Source of the DNA: Sulfidibacterium sp964473395
GTDB lineage: Bacteria > Bacteroidota > Bacteroidia > Bacteroidales > F082
Reading direction: 5' to 3'
NCBI GenBank assembly: GCA_964473395.1
Contig: CAYYOW010000003.1
Location: forward strand, 1 to 54,062
DNA: 54,062 nt
The number at the start of each line of letters is the position of its first letter. Position 1 is the stretch's first letter. The position numbers were made by a program, and so were the translations under genes. Below, one piece after another: positions 9,173-18,138 of this stretch. The notes beneath the pieces are model-generated. The model made no database searches and was not told the origin of the DNA. It worked only from the letters and a program-made list of their open reading frames with translations.

Positions 9173-10047
9173 TACAAAATATTCAGCATTTGTTCTTTAA
9201 TTTTCTCCAGTTCGTCCTTCATAAGAACAACAATCTTCTGCATGTCGGCATCATTGGATTTGGAACCGAGTGTGTTTATCTCACGTCCGATTTCCTGAAG
9301 AACAAAAGCAAGTTTTTTACCCACCGTATCTTCCGAATTCAACACCTCCAGAAAATAGTCGCAATGTTTTTTCAGGCGGATCTTCTCTTCGGTAACATCT
9401 AGTTTCTCCAGATAATAAATCATCTCCTGCTCAAGACGATTTTTATCATAATGAATATCGGTAATATTTTCGTTTAGGCTTTTAACAATACGCTCTTTTA
9501 CCCTTTCCACACGTGCCTTTTCGTAAGGATCCACCTGAGCTAGAAGCTGCAAGATGGTGGAAATACGCTGCCTGAAATCTTTTTCGAGAACGCTCCCCTC
9601 ATGGGTTCTGAACATCGTCACCTTATCCATAGCCTCCTTAACGGCTCCTATCAAAGCATGCCATCCATCCTCAGCGAACGTGTTCTCCTCTACTGTAAAT
9701 ACATCTGGAAAACGTGAAATCAGTGCAAGGAAGTCTTCGCTTTCATCACTTCCAATCTCTTTGGCAAACTCCTTCAGCTGGCTATAATAATGATGCGCTA
9801 ATGCCTTATTAAGAACGGGGCCATCCGTTTTTTCAGATTGTTCCCTGGAAATAGAAAAGTCAATCTTTCCCCGCTGAAGCTGATCACGCAAAAGTGCTCT
9901 TAGTTCAATTTCTTTTTCCCGGAAAGATTGTGGAATACGCATGCTAATATCCAACTGTTTGCTGTTCAGCGTGCGTATCTCTACCATCAGCTTTAGATGT
10001 TGAATGTCGGCTACAGATTTTCCGTACCCGGTCATGGATTTAATCAT
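9172..10047 (-). CDS. yicC: YicC family protein (endoribonuclease-like)
   Basis: This 291-residue YicC family protein begins with the hallmark IKSMTGYGK and ends with the conserved QKIVVLMKDELEKIKEQ segment. Family members in E. coli and B. subtilis are linked to RNA cleavage and small-RNA turnover. It is the first gene of the yicC-gmk-MDR-nadD operon. A reverse-strand TATCTTTG element at 10073-10066 lies 19 bp before the start and fits the Bacteroidota -7 promoter box, though no clear -33 TTG is present at the right distance. Confidence 0.92.
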   Translation of the reverse strand: MIKSMTGYGKSVADIQHLKLMVEIRTLNSKQLDISMRIPQSFREKEIELRALLRDQLQRGKIDFSISREQSEKTDGPVLNKALAHHYYSQLKEFAKEIGSDESEDFLALISRFPDVFTVEENTFAEDGWHALIGAVKEAMDKVTMFRTHEGSVLEKDFRQRISTILQLLAQVDPYEKARVERVKERIVKSLNENITDIHYDKNRLEQEMIYYLEKLDVTEEKIRLKKHCDYFLEVLNSEDTVGKKLAFVLQEIGREINTLGSKSNDADMQKIVVLMKDELEKIKEQMLNIL

Positions 10048-10208
10048 ACTTTAAAAATTTACCTGCAAAGATAAGCTAATATAGTAAACATTCTCATGCG
10101 AGCGGTTCACGATAAGGCAGGCGAAGGAACAAACCAATCAGATTGTTTGAAAATAATCTGGTTACAAATGAACAATCTTCCAAAAATAAACTAAATTTGC
10201 AGGAAAGG

Positions 10209-11618
10209 ATGAAAAGGATTTACTTTATCGGTTTAATTGTTTTGCTCCCTGCCCTGCTGCAAGCAGCAAACATATTATCTTCTGATAGCTTACAACAATT
10301 ACTGAACAAGACCCAGAGTAAAGCAAAGGTTCAACTTCTCATAAAACTTTCGGAACAAAACCGTGATAAGTCAGTTTACAACAGCAAGAAATACAACCAG
10401 GAAGCCTTTACCATTTCCAGAAAAAACGACTATAAGAACCTCATGGGACTGTCCAGCAAATCGATGGGCGTTAGTTATTTCTACTGGGGCGACATGAAAA
10501 ATGCCTTTAGTTATTTCAAACAGGGTCTCTATTACTACAAGCAGAGTGGCAACAAAGAAGGACAATCTAACTGTTTGAACAACATTGGTCTTGTTTATGA
10601 AGGTTGGGCAAACTTTGACAGTGCCGCCTATTACTACAAAGCATCATATCTTATTGAAAAAGAACTGAACAACAAGGAAGGTGAGGCAACCTCACTCATC
10701 AATATGGGGAATATTGATTACTACAGAAAAGACTATTATGGAGCATTAACAGATTATTTTCAGGCGTTACAAAAATTTTTTGAAACCAATGACAAAAAAG
10801 GCATGGCCATGGCTTATAACAGCCTGGCCATTATCTATTCACAAACAGGCAATTACAAGAAAGCACTGAACTATACCGAGAAAGCAAGGGAGATTTATTT
10901 ATCTATCGGGGATATCCGGAAGCTTTCCCGTGCCCTTAACAACATGGCGGATATTTACGGTGACTACTTAAAAGAATACAAGAAAGCCAAGATGCTTTAC
11001 GAGAAAGCGTTAAAAATAAAAGAAGAACTTGGAGATAAAGAAGGTATTGCTTTAGTAAAAAGTAACTTGGGGGTACTATATGGCCATATGGGAAACCTTT
11101 CGCTAGCCCTAACATATTTTGATGAAAGCGGGAAAATTTATCGGGAAACCGGAGCTAAAACCGGACTAAGTATGGTTTATCAGAATAAAGGTAAAGCATT
11201 ACAGAAAGCCGGTTTACATCGTCAAGCCCTTAAAGAATTTCTAAAAAGCCTCGCCATCTCCTCAAAAGTAGGGCTAAGAAGTTACACCATCAATAATTAT
11301 CTGGGTATCTTTAAATGTTACGCAGCGTTGGGTGAATACAAAAACTTCAATAAGTATTACGACCTTTATGAGCAAAGCAGAGATACCATAAAAGGGGAAC
11401 TGGAAAAAATCAAAATTGCCGAACTGGAAGCCCGCTTTAAAATTGACACTCTTCTCCAGCAAAGAAAACTTTTAAAGGAAGAAAGCAGACATAAAGAAGC
11501 CCAAATAAGACGTTATTATTTTCTCTCCATTGGGTTTTCCCTTATTGTTGTCATTCTGGCTTTTGTCCTATACAAAAGAGCAAAAAAAGAGTCGAAAAAA
11601 TATGAGATGAAAGAGTGA
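10209..11618 (+). CDS. TPR-repeat membrane protein lacking an output domain
   Basis: From the ATG at 10209 the protein has 469 residues. It has a signal peptide (MKRIYFIGLIVLLPALLQA), then about seven to eight tetratricopeptide repeats (roughly 40-370, e.g. KEGQSNCLNNIGLVYEGWAN and AMAYNSLAIIYSQTGNYKKA), a charged helix, one membrane segment near 438-458 and an 11-residue tail. In Bacteroidota this layout normally continues into a histidine kinase or a LuxR-type domain; here it stops just after the membrane. A TAAATTTG box at 10192-10199 precedes the start. It may act as a periplasmic scaffold, or be a shortened sensor. Confidence 0.8.
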   Translation: MKRIYFIGLIVLLPALLQAANILSSDSLQQLLNKTQSKAKVQLLIKLSEQNRDKSVYNSKKYNQEAFTISRKNDYKNLMGLSSKSMGVSYFYWGDMKNAFSYFKQGLYYYKQSGNKEGQSNCLNNIGLVYEGWANFDSAAYYYKASYLIEKELNNKEGEATSLINMGNIDYYRKDYYGALTDYFQALQKFFETNDKKGMAMAYNSLAIIYSQTGNYKKALNYTEKAREIYLSIGDIRKLSRALNNMADIYGDYLKEYKKAKMLYEKALKIKEELGDKEGIALVKSNLGVLYGHMGNLSLALTYFDESGKIYRETGAKTGLSMVYQNKGKALQKAGLHRQALKEFLKSLAISSKVGLRSYTINNYLGIFKCYAALGEYKNFNKYYDLYEQSRDTIKGELEKIKIAELEARFKIDTLLQQRKLLKEESRHKEAQIRRYYFLSIGFSLIVVILAFVLYKRAKKESKKYEMKE

Positions 11619-11705
11619 GTTGTAAGTAAAACTTTTTTCGCTTTTATTTCGAATATATTCCTATCTTCATACCATAATAATTTTATCCTGTAGAACCTGT
11701 ACAGA

Positions 11706-12779
11706 ATGGACGAATCTGTTAGATTTCAGTTAATTTCAGACCCATGGAAATACTATGGGAAGATGCTTGTGGATATTGAATCGGCCAAAGAATATATCTA
11801 TCTGGAAACTTTTAGGCTGGGAAACGATGTTATGGGTGAACGTTTTCGCGACAAGTTGACCAACGCTGCAAAAAAAGGCGTGGCTGTAAAACTACTCATC
11901 GATTACTGGGGTGCCGGAAGTATCCGCTCCGGTTTTTTCGATGACTTTATCGCTGCTGGCGGAGAAGTCAGATTTTTCAAAAAGATAAAATACAACTTTG
12001 ATTTTTTTACAAGGAGCCACAGAAGAAATCACCGGAAATTACTTCTTATCGACGATAAAATAAGTTACATAGGCTCGTCAAACATTACCGGTTACAACCT
12101 GAACTGGCGCGAATCGCAGTTGCGTATGGAAAGCGACATCACACCGGTACTGAAAAAGTTATTTCTTCAGGATTATAAAATCTACAACCGGTACATTTTT
12201 AGCAAGTCCTATTACACCCGCCCTGTCAGACATGGGGATTTTGAAATTATCAGAGATGTTCCACTCATAACGCAGAAAAAAATTAACAATAAATTTATTC
12301 ATTATATTAAACAAGCCGAAGAATCCATCGACATAGAAACCCCCTATTTCCTTCCGGGTTTTATGCTGCGCAAAAGTCTGGTGGATGCTGCTCAACGTGG
12401 GGTTAAAATAAATATATTTTTACCTAAAAAATCAGATGTAAATCTGGTGGACATCCTCCGCAACAAATATCTGGGACCTCTTTCAAAGAGAGGCATTAAT
12501 TTCCTATTTTTTAGTTCCAATAACCTGCACGCTAAAATATTTCTTACCGACAATAAGATTTTCGGTATTGGCTCTGCCAATTTCGATTACCGAAGCTTTC
12601 GTTACATGTTCGAAATTATGCTTTTTGGCGACCAAACAGATATTGCAAAACAGGTTACCCGGCACGTAGAAGAAACCCGGAAATCTACCATACCATTTGT
12701 GTATGAACAGTGGAAAAACCGCCCTCCCATAGAGAAATTCTTTGAGTGGTTACTTCTTCCCTTCCGGCATCTTTTGTAA
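11706..12779 (+). CDS. Phospholipase D-family protein (cardiolipin synthase-like)
   Basis: The 357-residue protein has two HKD catalytic motifs, H109xK111xxxxD116 (followed by GSSN 123-126) and H275xK277xxxxD282 (followed by GSAN 289-292). That is the two-domain arrangement of cardiolipin synthases and related phosphatidyltransferases. Unlike ClsA it lacks N-terminal membrane helices, so it resembles the ClsB type or a more general PLD enzyme. It probably acts on phospholipids at the inner membrane; the exact substrate cannot be read from the sequence. Preceded by 87 bp of AT-rich spacer, it is likely a single gene. Confidence 0.85.
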   Translation: MDESVRFQLISDPWKYYGKMLVDIESAKEYIYLETFRLGNDVMGERFRDKLTNAAKKGVAVKLLIDYWGAGSIRSGFFDDFIAAGGEVRFFKKIKYNFDFFTRSHRRNHRKLLLIDDKISYIGSSNITGYNLNWRESQLRMESDITPVLKKLFLQDYKIYNRYIFSKSYYTRPVRHGDFEIIRDVPLITQKKINNKFIHYIKQAEESIDIETPYFLPGFMLRKSLVDAAQRGVKINIFLPKKSDVNLVDILRNKYLGPLSKRGINFLFFSSNNLHAKIFLTDNKIFGIGSANFDYRSFRYMFEIMLFGDQTDIAKQVTRHVEETRKSTIPFVYEQWKNRPPIEKFFEWLLLPFRHLL

Positions 12780-12933
12780 TATTGCCAACATGTTCTAGAC
12801 TGTACTAAGTAATACCCTGAAATTTTCTTTCGGTTTATAAAATTTCCTGAAATAAAGCTACCTTTGTCCCGCTGTAAAACAAGAAGAATAATTATTGCAA
12901 TATGAAGCACAATTAATTAATAATTTAAAAATT

Positions 12934-14163
12934 ATGGATATGTCGGAAAAACTCACTTCAAAGAGAGCTATAGAACTGGAGAATAAATATGGTGCACACA
13001 ACTACCATCCGTTGCCGGTAGTTTTGGCCAAAGGAAAAGGCTCCCGTGTATGGGATGCAGAAGGTAAAGAGTATTTTGACTTTCTCTCAGCATATTCAGC
13101 TGTAAATCAAGGTCATTGCCACCCCAAAATTATCAAAGCACTCACAGATCAGGCACAAATATTAACCCTCACCTCAAGGGCTTTTTACAACGATACACTT
13201 GGCGTTTATGAAAAGTATATTACTGAATATTTTGGTTACGACAAAGTTCTTCCCATGAACTCGGGTGCCGAAGGTGATGAAACAGCGCTGAAACTCTGCC
13301 GCAAATGGGCCTACACAAAAAAGGGAATTCCTGAAAATGAAGCCAAAATTATCGTCTGTGCCAACAACTTCCACGGACGCACCATCACCATCATTTCTAT
13401 GTCGACCGACCCTGAAGCCCGAAATGATTTTGGCCCTTATACCCCCGGGTTTATCACAATACCATACAACGACATTGAAGCCTTGGAAAAAGCGCTGGAA
13501 GATGCCCATGTTGCCGGGTTTCTTGTAGAACCCATCCAGGGAGAAGCCGGTGTAATGGTTCCCGATGAAGGCTATCTGAAAAAAGCTTACGATTTATGTA
13601 AGGCTAAGAATGTGTTATTTATTGCCGATGAAGTGCAGACAGGCATTGCACGCACCGGGAAGCTGTTGGCCTGCGACCACGAAGGTGTTCGTCCGGATGT
13701 ACTCATCCTTGGAAAAGCCCTTTCAGGTGGTGTTTACCCCATCTCTGCCGTTCTGGCCGACGACGACATCATGCTGACCATCAAGCCAGGGGAACACGGC
13801 TCAACTTTTGGCGGAAATCCAGTCGCAGCACGGGTAGCTGTTGCTGCTCTTGAAGTTGTTAAGGACGAAAAACTGGCAGAAAGAGCAGAAAGACTTGGCA
13901 AAATCTTCCGTGATAAAATGAGAGATATTTCATCTGATATGATTGAAACAGTACGCGGAAAAGGCTTGTTAAACGCGATAATCATTCGTCCCAAAAATAA
14001 CAAAACAGCCTGGGACGTATGCCTGAAAATGGCCGATAATGGTCTGCTTGCAAAACCTACCCACGACCACATCATTCGTTTTGCACCACCGCTTGTTATC
14101 ACCGATGAGGAACTTATGCAGGCAGTGGAAATCATTAAAAAGTCCCTTCTATCTTTCGAATAA
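12934..14163 (+). CDS. rocD: Ornithine aminotransferase
   Basis: This class III PLP-dependent aminotransferase converts ornithine and 2-oxoglutarate to glutamate semialdehyde and glutamate. From 12934 it has 409 residues; 12940 is an equally good ATG. Signature features are KYGAHNYHPLPVV near the start, NSGAEGDETALK (about 109-120), ADEVQTG with the PLP-ring Asp (about 231-237) and the Schiff-base lysine in LGKALSGG (about K261). A TACCTTTG box at 12859-12866 is a likely -7 element. Two strong hairpin terminators follow the stop. Confidence 0.93.
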   Translation: MDMSEKLTSKRAIELENKYGAHNYHPLPVVLAKGKGSRVWDAEGKEYFDFLSAYSAVNQGHCHPKIIKALTDQAQILTLTSRAFYNDTLGVYEKYITEYFGYDKVLPMNSGAEGDETALKLCRKWAYTKKGIPENEAKIIVCANNFHGRTITIISMSTDPEARNDFGPYTPGFITIPYNDIEALEKALEDAHVAGFLVEPIQGEAGVMVPDEGYLKKAYDLCKAKNVLFIADEVQTGIARTGKLLACDHEGVRPDVLILGKALSGGVYPISAVLADDDIMLTIKPGEHGSTFGGNPVAARVAVAALEVVKDEKLAERAERLGKIFRDKMRDISSDMIETVRGKGLLNAIIIRPKNNKTAWDVCLKMADNGLLAKPTHDHIIRFAPPLVITDEELMQAVEIIKKSLLSFE

Positions 14164-14182
14164 GTTTAACTTACAGAGATCA

Positions 14183-14217
14183 AAAAAAGAGCCATATTTT
14201 CAATATGGCTCTTTTTT
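14183..14217 (+). terminator. Rho-independent terminator after rocD
   Basis: A perfect 16-bp stem (14183-14198 with 14202-14217), with core GAGCCATATT and its complement, is flanked by A and T runs. It should work in both directions. It begins 20 bp past the rocD stop. Confidence 0.92.
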
Positions 14218-14239
14218 AATACCGCAAAAGCACAAAAGA

Positions 14240-14270
14240 AAAAGCTCCGATCATTCTGATCGGAGCTTTT
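14240..14270 (+). terminator. Second terminator-like hairpin after rocD
   Basis: A perfect 14-bp stem (14240-14253 with 14257-14270, core GCTCCGATCA) ends in TTTT. It stands 22 bp after the first terminator, giving a tandem stop for transcription. Confidence 0.85.
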
Positions 14271-14572
14271 CAACATTAACCTAAAACCCTCAGAAAGAGG
14301 GATAACCCAAAAAATTAACCTGCAATTAAGCTATGTTTCAAACTTAAATTACTCCGCAAATATAAACACTATTTTAATATAATCTAAATAAATTTAACAT
14401 TTTTTTTGAAGAAATTACCACAGCAGCAATAACTCATTGAGAATATACTATTTTCATTGTTAAATATTCACCGGTATCGCCCGTTGAAACATATATGCAA
14501 TTCTATGGATGAGATACCGTTAGGTTAATTATTACATTTGTAGAAAATAATTATCATCTTAAAACTTATACC
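14271..14572. other. AT-rich spacer and probable leader of the secreted-protein gene
   Basis: After the tandem terminators there is a small CCCTC/GAGGG hairpin (14287-14301), then about 250 bp of very AT-rich DNA. A TACATTTG box at 14533-14540, 33 bp before the next ATG, is a probable -7 promoter element. No ORF or known RNA family is evident. Confidence 0.5.
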
Positions 14573-15301
14573 ATGAAAATAAAAAAGTATTTCTTCCTGA
14601 TGCTATTTGCCCTTCTTGGTTTAACCTCTGTAGCACAAGTCGTCAACCCCACATTGAAAACCGCTAAAGACAATTGGACTGCCTATGGATTTGAAAACGG
14701 AAAACAGATACTTAACCAACCATCTGTTGCGGGTACCCCATACCTGAACAAACATTTTCAGGATGGTAAACCCATTAGCAAATTCAATCAGAAGTTCCCC
14801 ATTATACCATTACGCTATAATATATATACTGACAATATTGAATACCGATCACCTAACAACAAAGTGTATGCATTGGAAAACCATAATAAACTTAAAGCTT
14901 ACAAAATTGGAGATACCACTTTCATATATACGCCTTATTATAGAAACAAAAATAAACTTACATCAGGCTATTTTCAGGTTCTTGTCCATGGAAAAACCAA
15001 GGGGCTCATAAAATATACGATTTATTTACTGCAAGCACAACCCCTTCGCCCGTATAAGCCTGCCGAGCCCGAACGCTTTTCTAAAAAGATTAAGAGTTTT
15101 TATGTAAAAGTCGGTGATGATGCTGCCGTTCCTGCCTCCAGAGAAAAAAATATCCTGCAACTTTTCCCCAAGCAAAAAAGTCAGCTTAGCCGATACATTA
15201 AAAAAGAAAGGATTCATATTCGCAAGCAAGCTGAATTTGTGAAGCTTATCAATTATATCAACACTTTAACAAACACAACAACTAACACAAATAAACAATA
15301 G
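14573..15301 (+). CDS. Secreted protein of unknown function
   Basis: The 242-residue product begins with a signal peptide (MKIKKYFFLMLFALLGLTSVAQ). The mature part is rich in Tyr, Lys and Asn, with a beta-strand texture in the middle (about 75-160) and a charged helical C-terminus (about 185-242) ending in a Thr/Asn tract. I recognise no domain. It is preceded by a promoter-like box and converges on the TonB-dependent receptor gene; a short hairpin (15301-15322) lies between the two stops. Confidence 0.75.
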   Translation: MKIKKYFFLMLFALLGLTSVAQVVNPTLKTAKDNWTAYGFENGKQILNQPSVAGTPYLNKHFQDGKPISKFNQKFPIIPLRYNIYTDNIEYRSPNNKVYALENHNKLKAYKIGDTTFIYTPYYRNKNKLTSGYFQVLVHGKTKGLIKYTIYLLQAQPLRPYKPAEPERFSKKIKSFYVKVGDDAAVPASREKNILQLFPKQKSQLSRYIKKERIHIRKQAEFVKLINYINTLTNTTTNTNKQ

Positions 15302-15322
15302 CTCTTTCTATTTATAAAGAGC
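15301..15322. terminator. Weak hairpin between convergent genes
   Basis: GCTCTTT pairs with AAAGAGC across an AT-rich loop, between the stops of the genes ending at 15301 and 15330. There is no proper T-run, so terminator function is uncertain. Confidence 0.4.
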
Positions 15323-15329
15323 AGGCTGT

Positions 15330-17858
15330 TTAAAATTTGAAAGCTATTTTCAGATTCACCCTGCGAGTGGTGAGATAGTTGGGAATGGCAAACGAATGAT
15401 TATAAATGTCCTTAATCCAGGTGTAAGAGACCGTGTTATAGGTCTGGAACAGGTTAAAGACTTCCAGGCTAATCCACATGGAATTAATGACTTTGTGTGA
15501 AATACGATTTATATTCTTGTCCAGTGGATTCCATGAAAAGCCTATGTCCACACGGCGGTATGGTGGCATGCGCAGTGTTTGTTGATATGGCTGCGACTGA
15601 GTGGGACCAAAAGGCAACCCTGTCCCATACAGCAACCGTAAGTGTACTTTAAACTGTTTGTGATGCGGAATGTAATCCTGAAAAAAGATAGTGAAATTCA
15701 TCCGCCGGTCGGTAGGCCGTGGAATGAAACCCGGCTCCACTTTTACGCTGTCCACCGCCGAACCTGATTCTCCTGCCGGAAGCTTCTCCCCTGCCAGGTT
15801 GTAATAATCATAATAAAAATCACCCATAACATCCTGTGCTGTTTTCATAAACGACAAGGTTATCCAACTATCAATTCCCTTCACAAACTCGCCAAACAAT
15901 TTAAAATCGATGCCTGTTGCATATCCTTTGGCTGTCAGGTTAGCATAATAGCGAATGCGTATATTGTCCACTTCGTAAGGGATAAGGTTGTCCAGCTTTT
16001 TATAATAAGCCTCGGTGGTAAAGATAAACGGACGATTCCCCATTTGAAAATGGTAATCGCCTCCCAGAATAAAATGAATAGAACGCTGGGATTTGATGTT
16101 TGGATTCAGGCTGCCATCCATATTACGCATTTCGCGGTAAAAAGGTGGCTGATAATACACCCCCGAAGCAAAGCGAAAAACGAGGTTTGGGTTGGAAAAA
16201 GGCTTGTAGGCGAGGCTTACCCGCGGACTTACCAGAAATTCGTTAGCATAGCTCCACCAATAAAGCCGTACACCGGCAGTTAGAGAAAGCCGGCTTTTGT
16301 TTTTCAGTAGAAAATTCCACCGGTCGGATCCATAAGCCGAAACACGATGAATATTCAGTATGTTGTGGGCATGAGCAAAATAGTATAAATCCAAGTTGCT
16401 ACGCGAAGGGAATGGATTCCCGGGCTTATCCACCGGATTGGGTAATGAATAACCCGCCGAATCAATCATCTCCCACTCATGAAGCACATCATCCACCTGC
16501 TGAAACTGATAGCGCACTCCCCACCGCAACAGGTTATCGTTGTAAATCATGGAACCTTTATGGGCAAACGAAAACACATGTGCATCGAAATAGTTCCGGG
16601 CATGTTCGAGATAAGTGCCTACACCCAGTGTCTGCACAGCCTCACCCCGCCCTCTCTTCTGCTCCCTGTTCCCCACTTGTCCTATCCAGTATTGACCTTG
16701 TACGTCGTAGGTCTCCGACTCTTTCGTCTGAAAACCGGAGAAGATAAATCGCAGCCGGGTATTGCTGTTCGGATGGTAATTAAAAGTAAGCCCCGATTGA
16801 AACATATTATATTTATCCACTTCCCTTCCATCAAAATAGACAGTAAACCGCAGGGTCTGCTGCACAGTCCCGAAGTCGGTCTGCCGGTCGGTGGGTACCA
16901 CTTTGTATTTATTCAGCGAAAAGTAGGTCAACAGCGAAATATCCCACTTTCTATTCAGCTTGTAAGTGAAAAGCCCCTGAAAATCAGTAAAATTCGGTTG
17001 ATAGTTACCTTTGGTCTCAAGGCTCCCCAAAAGATAACGGTTGGTTTTGTAGCGTGCGCCCAAAAGATATGTAAACCGCTTATTTTTGCTAACACCTCCC
17101 ATGTTCAGACCGGCACCAAGCATACTCAGCGAGACACCACCGCCAAACTGCACCGGCTTTCGGTAGCGGATATCCAGTACCGACGACATCTTACCGCCGT
17201 ACTGCACACCAAAACCACCTGCCGAAAACAGAATACCAGAAACAAGCGCAGGATTGATGAAACTCAACCCCTCCTCTTGTCCGTTATTCACCAGAAAAGG
17301 CCGGTAAATTTCGATACCATTTACATACACCAGATTTTCATCATAATTTCCACCCCGTACCGAATACTGCGAACTTAATTCGTTGTTTGATGAAACACCA
17401 GGCAAAGTCTTTATCAAGCTCTCCACGCCTCCCGATACCGTGGGGGCAATAAGGGCATCGCGTGGATTTAGCCGTACTATATTTTCAGTTCGCAGTTGCT
17501 CGTCACGCACTTCAAAACCGGGCAGGTTTGTCGTTAACCTACGGAGGCGGAAATGCAATGTTTTTGTTTCGCCCGGTGCAAGCCTCAGCACAGTATCCTG
17601 CCGCCTGTAACCGATATAAGAAATAGACAAATGAAAAGCCTTGTTAGCCGGAACCTTAATGCTAAAAGAGCCTTTCTGCCCGGTTGTAATGCCCAGCTTA
17701 GTCCCTACCAGTTGCACATTGACCAATCCGGCAGGTTTTCCTTTCTCGTTTGTTACCACTCCCTTCACCATCGCCGTTTGCGACAACAAAACCGTTGGAA
17801 AAGCAGTCAGCAGCAACAAGGCCAAAGCGAAAAAGAGGAAACCGGGTCTTTGTATCAA
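15330..17858 (-). CDS. TonB-dependent receptor with carboxypeptidase-regulatory-like domain
   Basis: This is an 842-residue outer-membrane importer. A signal peptide (about 1-27) is followed by a carboxypeptidase-regulatory-like beta domain (about 30-110), a plug (about 125-245, with YSVRGGNYDENLVYVNGIE and GGFGVQYGGKMSSVLDIRY) and a long beta-barrel ending in the terminal Phe of LKIAFKF. No SusD or DUF4249 gene adjoins it, so the substrate cannot be inferred; it may serve metal-chelate or oligomer uptake. A reverse-strand TAAATTTG box (17898-17891) lies about 33 bp upstream of the start. Confidence 0.9.
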   Translation of the reverse strand: MIQRPGFLFFALALLLLTAFPTVLLSQTAMVKGVVTNEKGKPAGLVNVQLVGTKLGITTGQKGSFSIKVPANKAFHLSISYIGYRRQDTVLRLAPGETKTLHFRLRRLTTNLPGFEVRDEQLRTENIVRLNPRDALIAPTVSGGVESLIKTLPGVSSNNELSSQYSVRGGNYDENLVYVNGIEIYRPFLVNNGQEEGLSFINPALVSGILFSAGGFGVQYGGKMSSVLDIRYRKPVQFGGGVSLSMLGAGLNMGGVSKNKRFTYLLGARYKTNRYLLGSLETKGNYQPNFTDFQGLFTYKLNRKWDISLLTYFSLNKYKVVPTDRQTDFGTVQQTLRFTVYFDGREVDKYNMFQSGLTFNYHPNSNTRLRFIFSGFQTKESETYDVQGQYWIGQVGNREQKRGRGEAVQTLGVGTYLEHARNYFDAHVFSFAHKGSMIYNDNLLRWGVRYQFQQVDDVLHEWEMIDSAGYSLPNPVDKPGNPFPSRSNLDLYYFAHAHNILNIHRVSAYGSDRWNFLLKNKSRLSLTAGVRLYWWSYANEFLVSPRVSLAYKPFSNPNLVFRFASGVYYQPPFYREMRNMDGSLNPNIKSQRSIHFILGGDYHFQMGNRPFIFTTEAYYKKLDNLIPYEVDNIRIRYYANLTAKGYATGIDFKLFGEFVKGIDSWITLSFMKTAQDVMGDFYYDYYNLAGEKLPAGESGSAVDSVKVEPGFIPRPTDRRMNFTIFFQDYIPHHKQFKVHLRLLYGTGLPFGPTQSQPYQQTLRMPPYRRVDIGFSWNPLDKNINRISHKVINSMWISLEVFNLFQTYNTVSYTWIKDIYNHSFAIPNYLTTRRVNLKIAFKF

Positions 17859-17981
17859 TTCAATTTGTTTTAAAGAAAACTTTTAAAAGGCAAATTTATT
17901 ATTTATCCTGTATCATTTCGTGAATTGCATGGCTTTTGTCCCAGCTGGTGGATTTTGTTTAATCACCCCTGAAGCAAAGTT

Positions 17982-17994
17982 TCGAACTCAGGTT
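17982..17994 (-). repeat. Dispersed intergenic repeat, partial copy 2
   Basis: The reverse complement reads AACCTGAGTTCGA, the left end of the 41-bp element found at 45562-45602. It lies in the 280-bp divergent spacer between the TonB-dependent receptor and the transporter gene. Confidence 0.5.
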
Positions 17995-18138
17995 AATATG
18001 GTTTGCAGCACGAAATTCAGGTTATGTATCACATACTAAAAAACTTTCAATTAAATGTTAAATTTTTCACAGAAAACGATAATTCTTCCAAAATCATTAT
18101 ACCTTTGCGCCTTTATTTATTGAAATAATAAAAGAGCT

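Noticed and set aside
16479..17378. 299-codon forward ORF inside the TonB-dependent receptor gene
   Set aside because: It lies antisense to a receptor with all expected motifs and has no protein-like features of its own.
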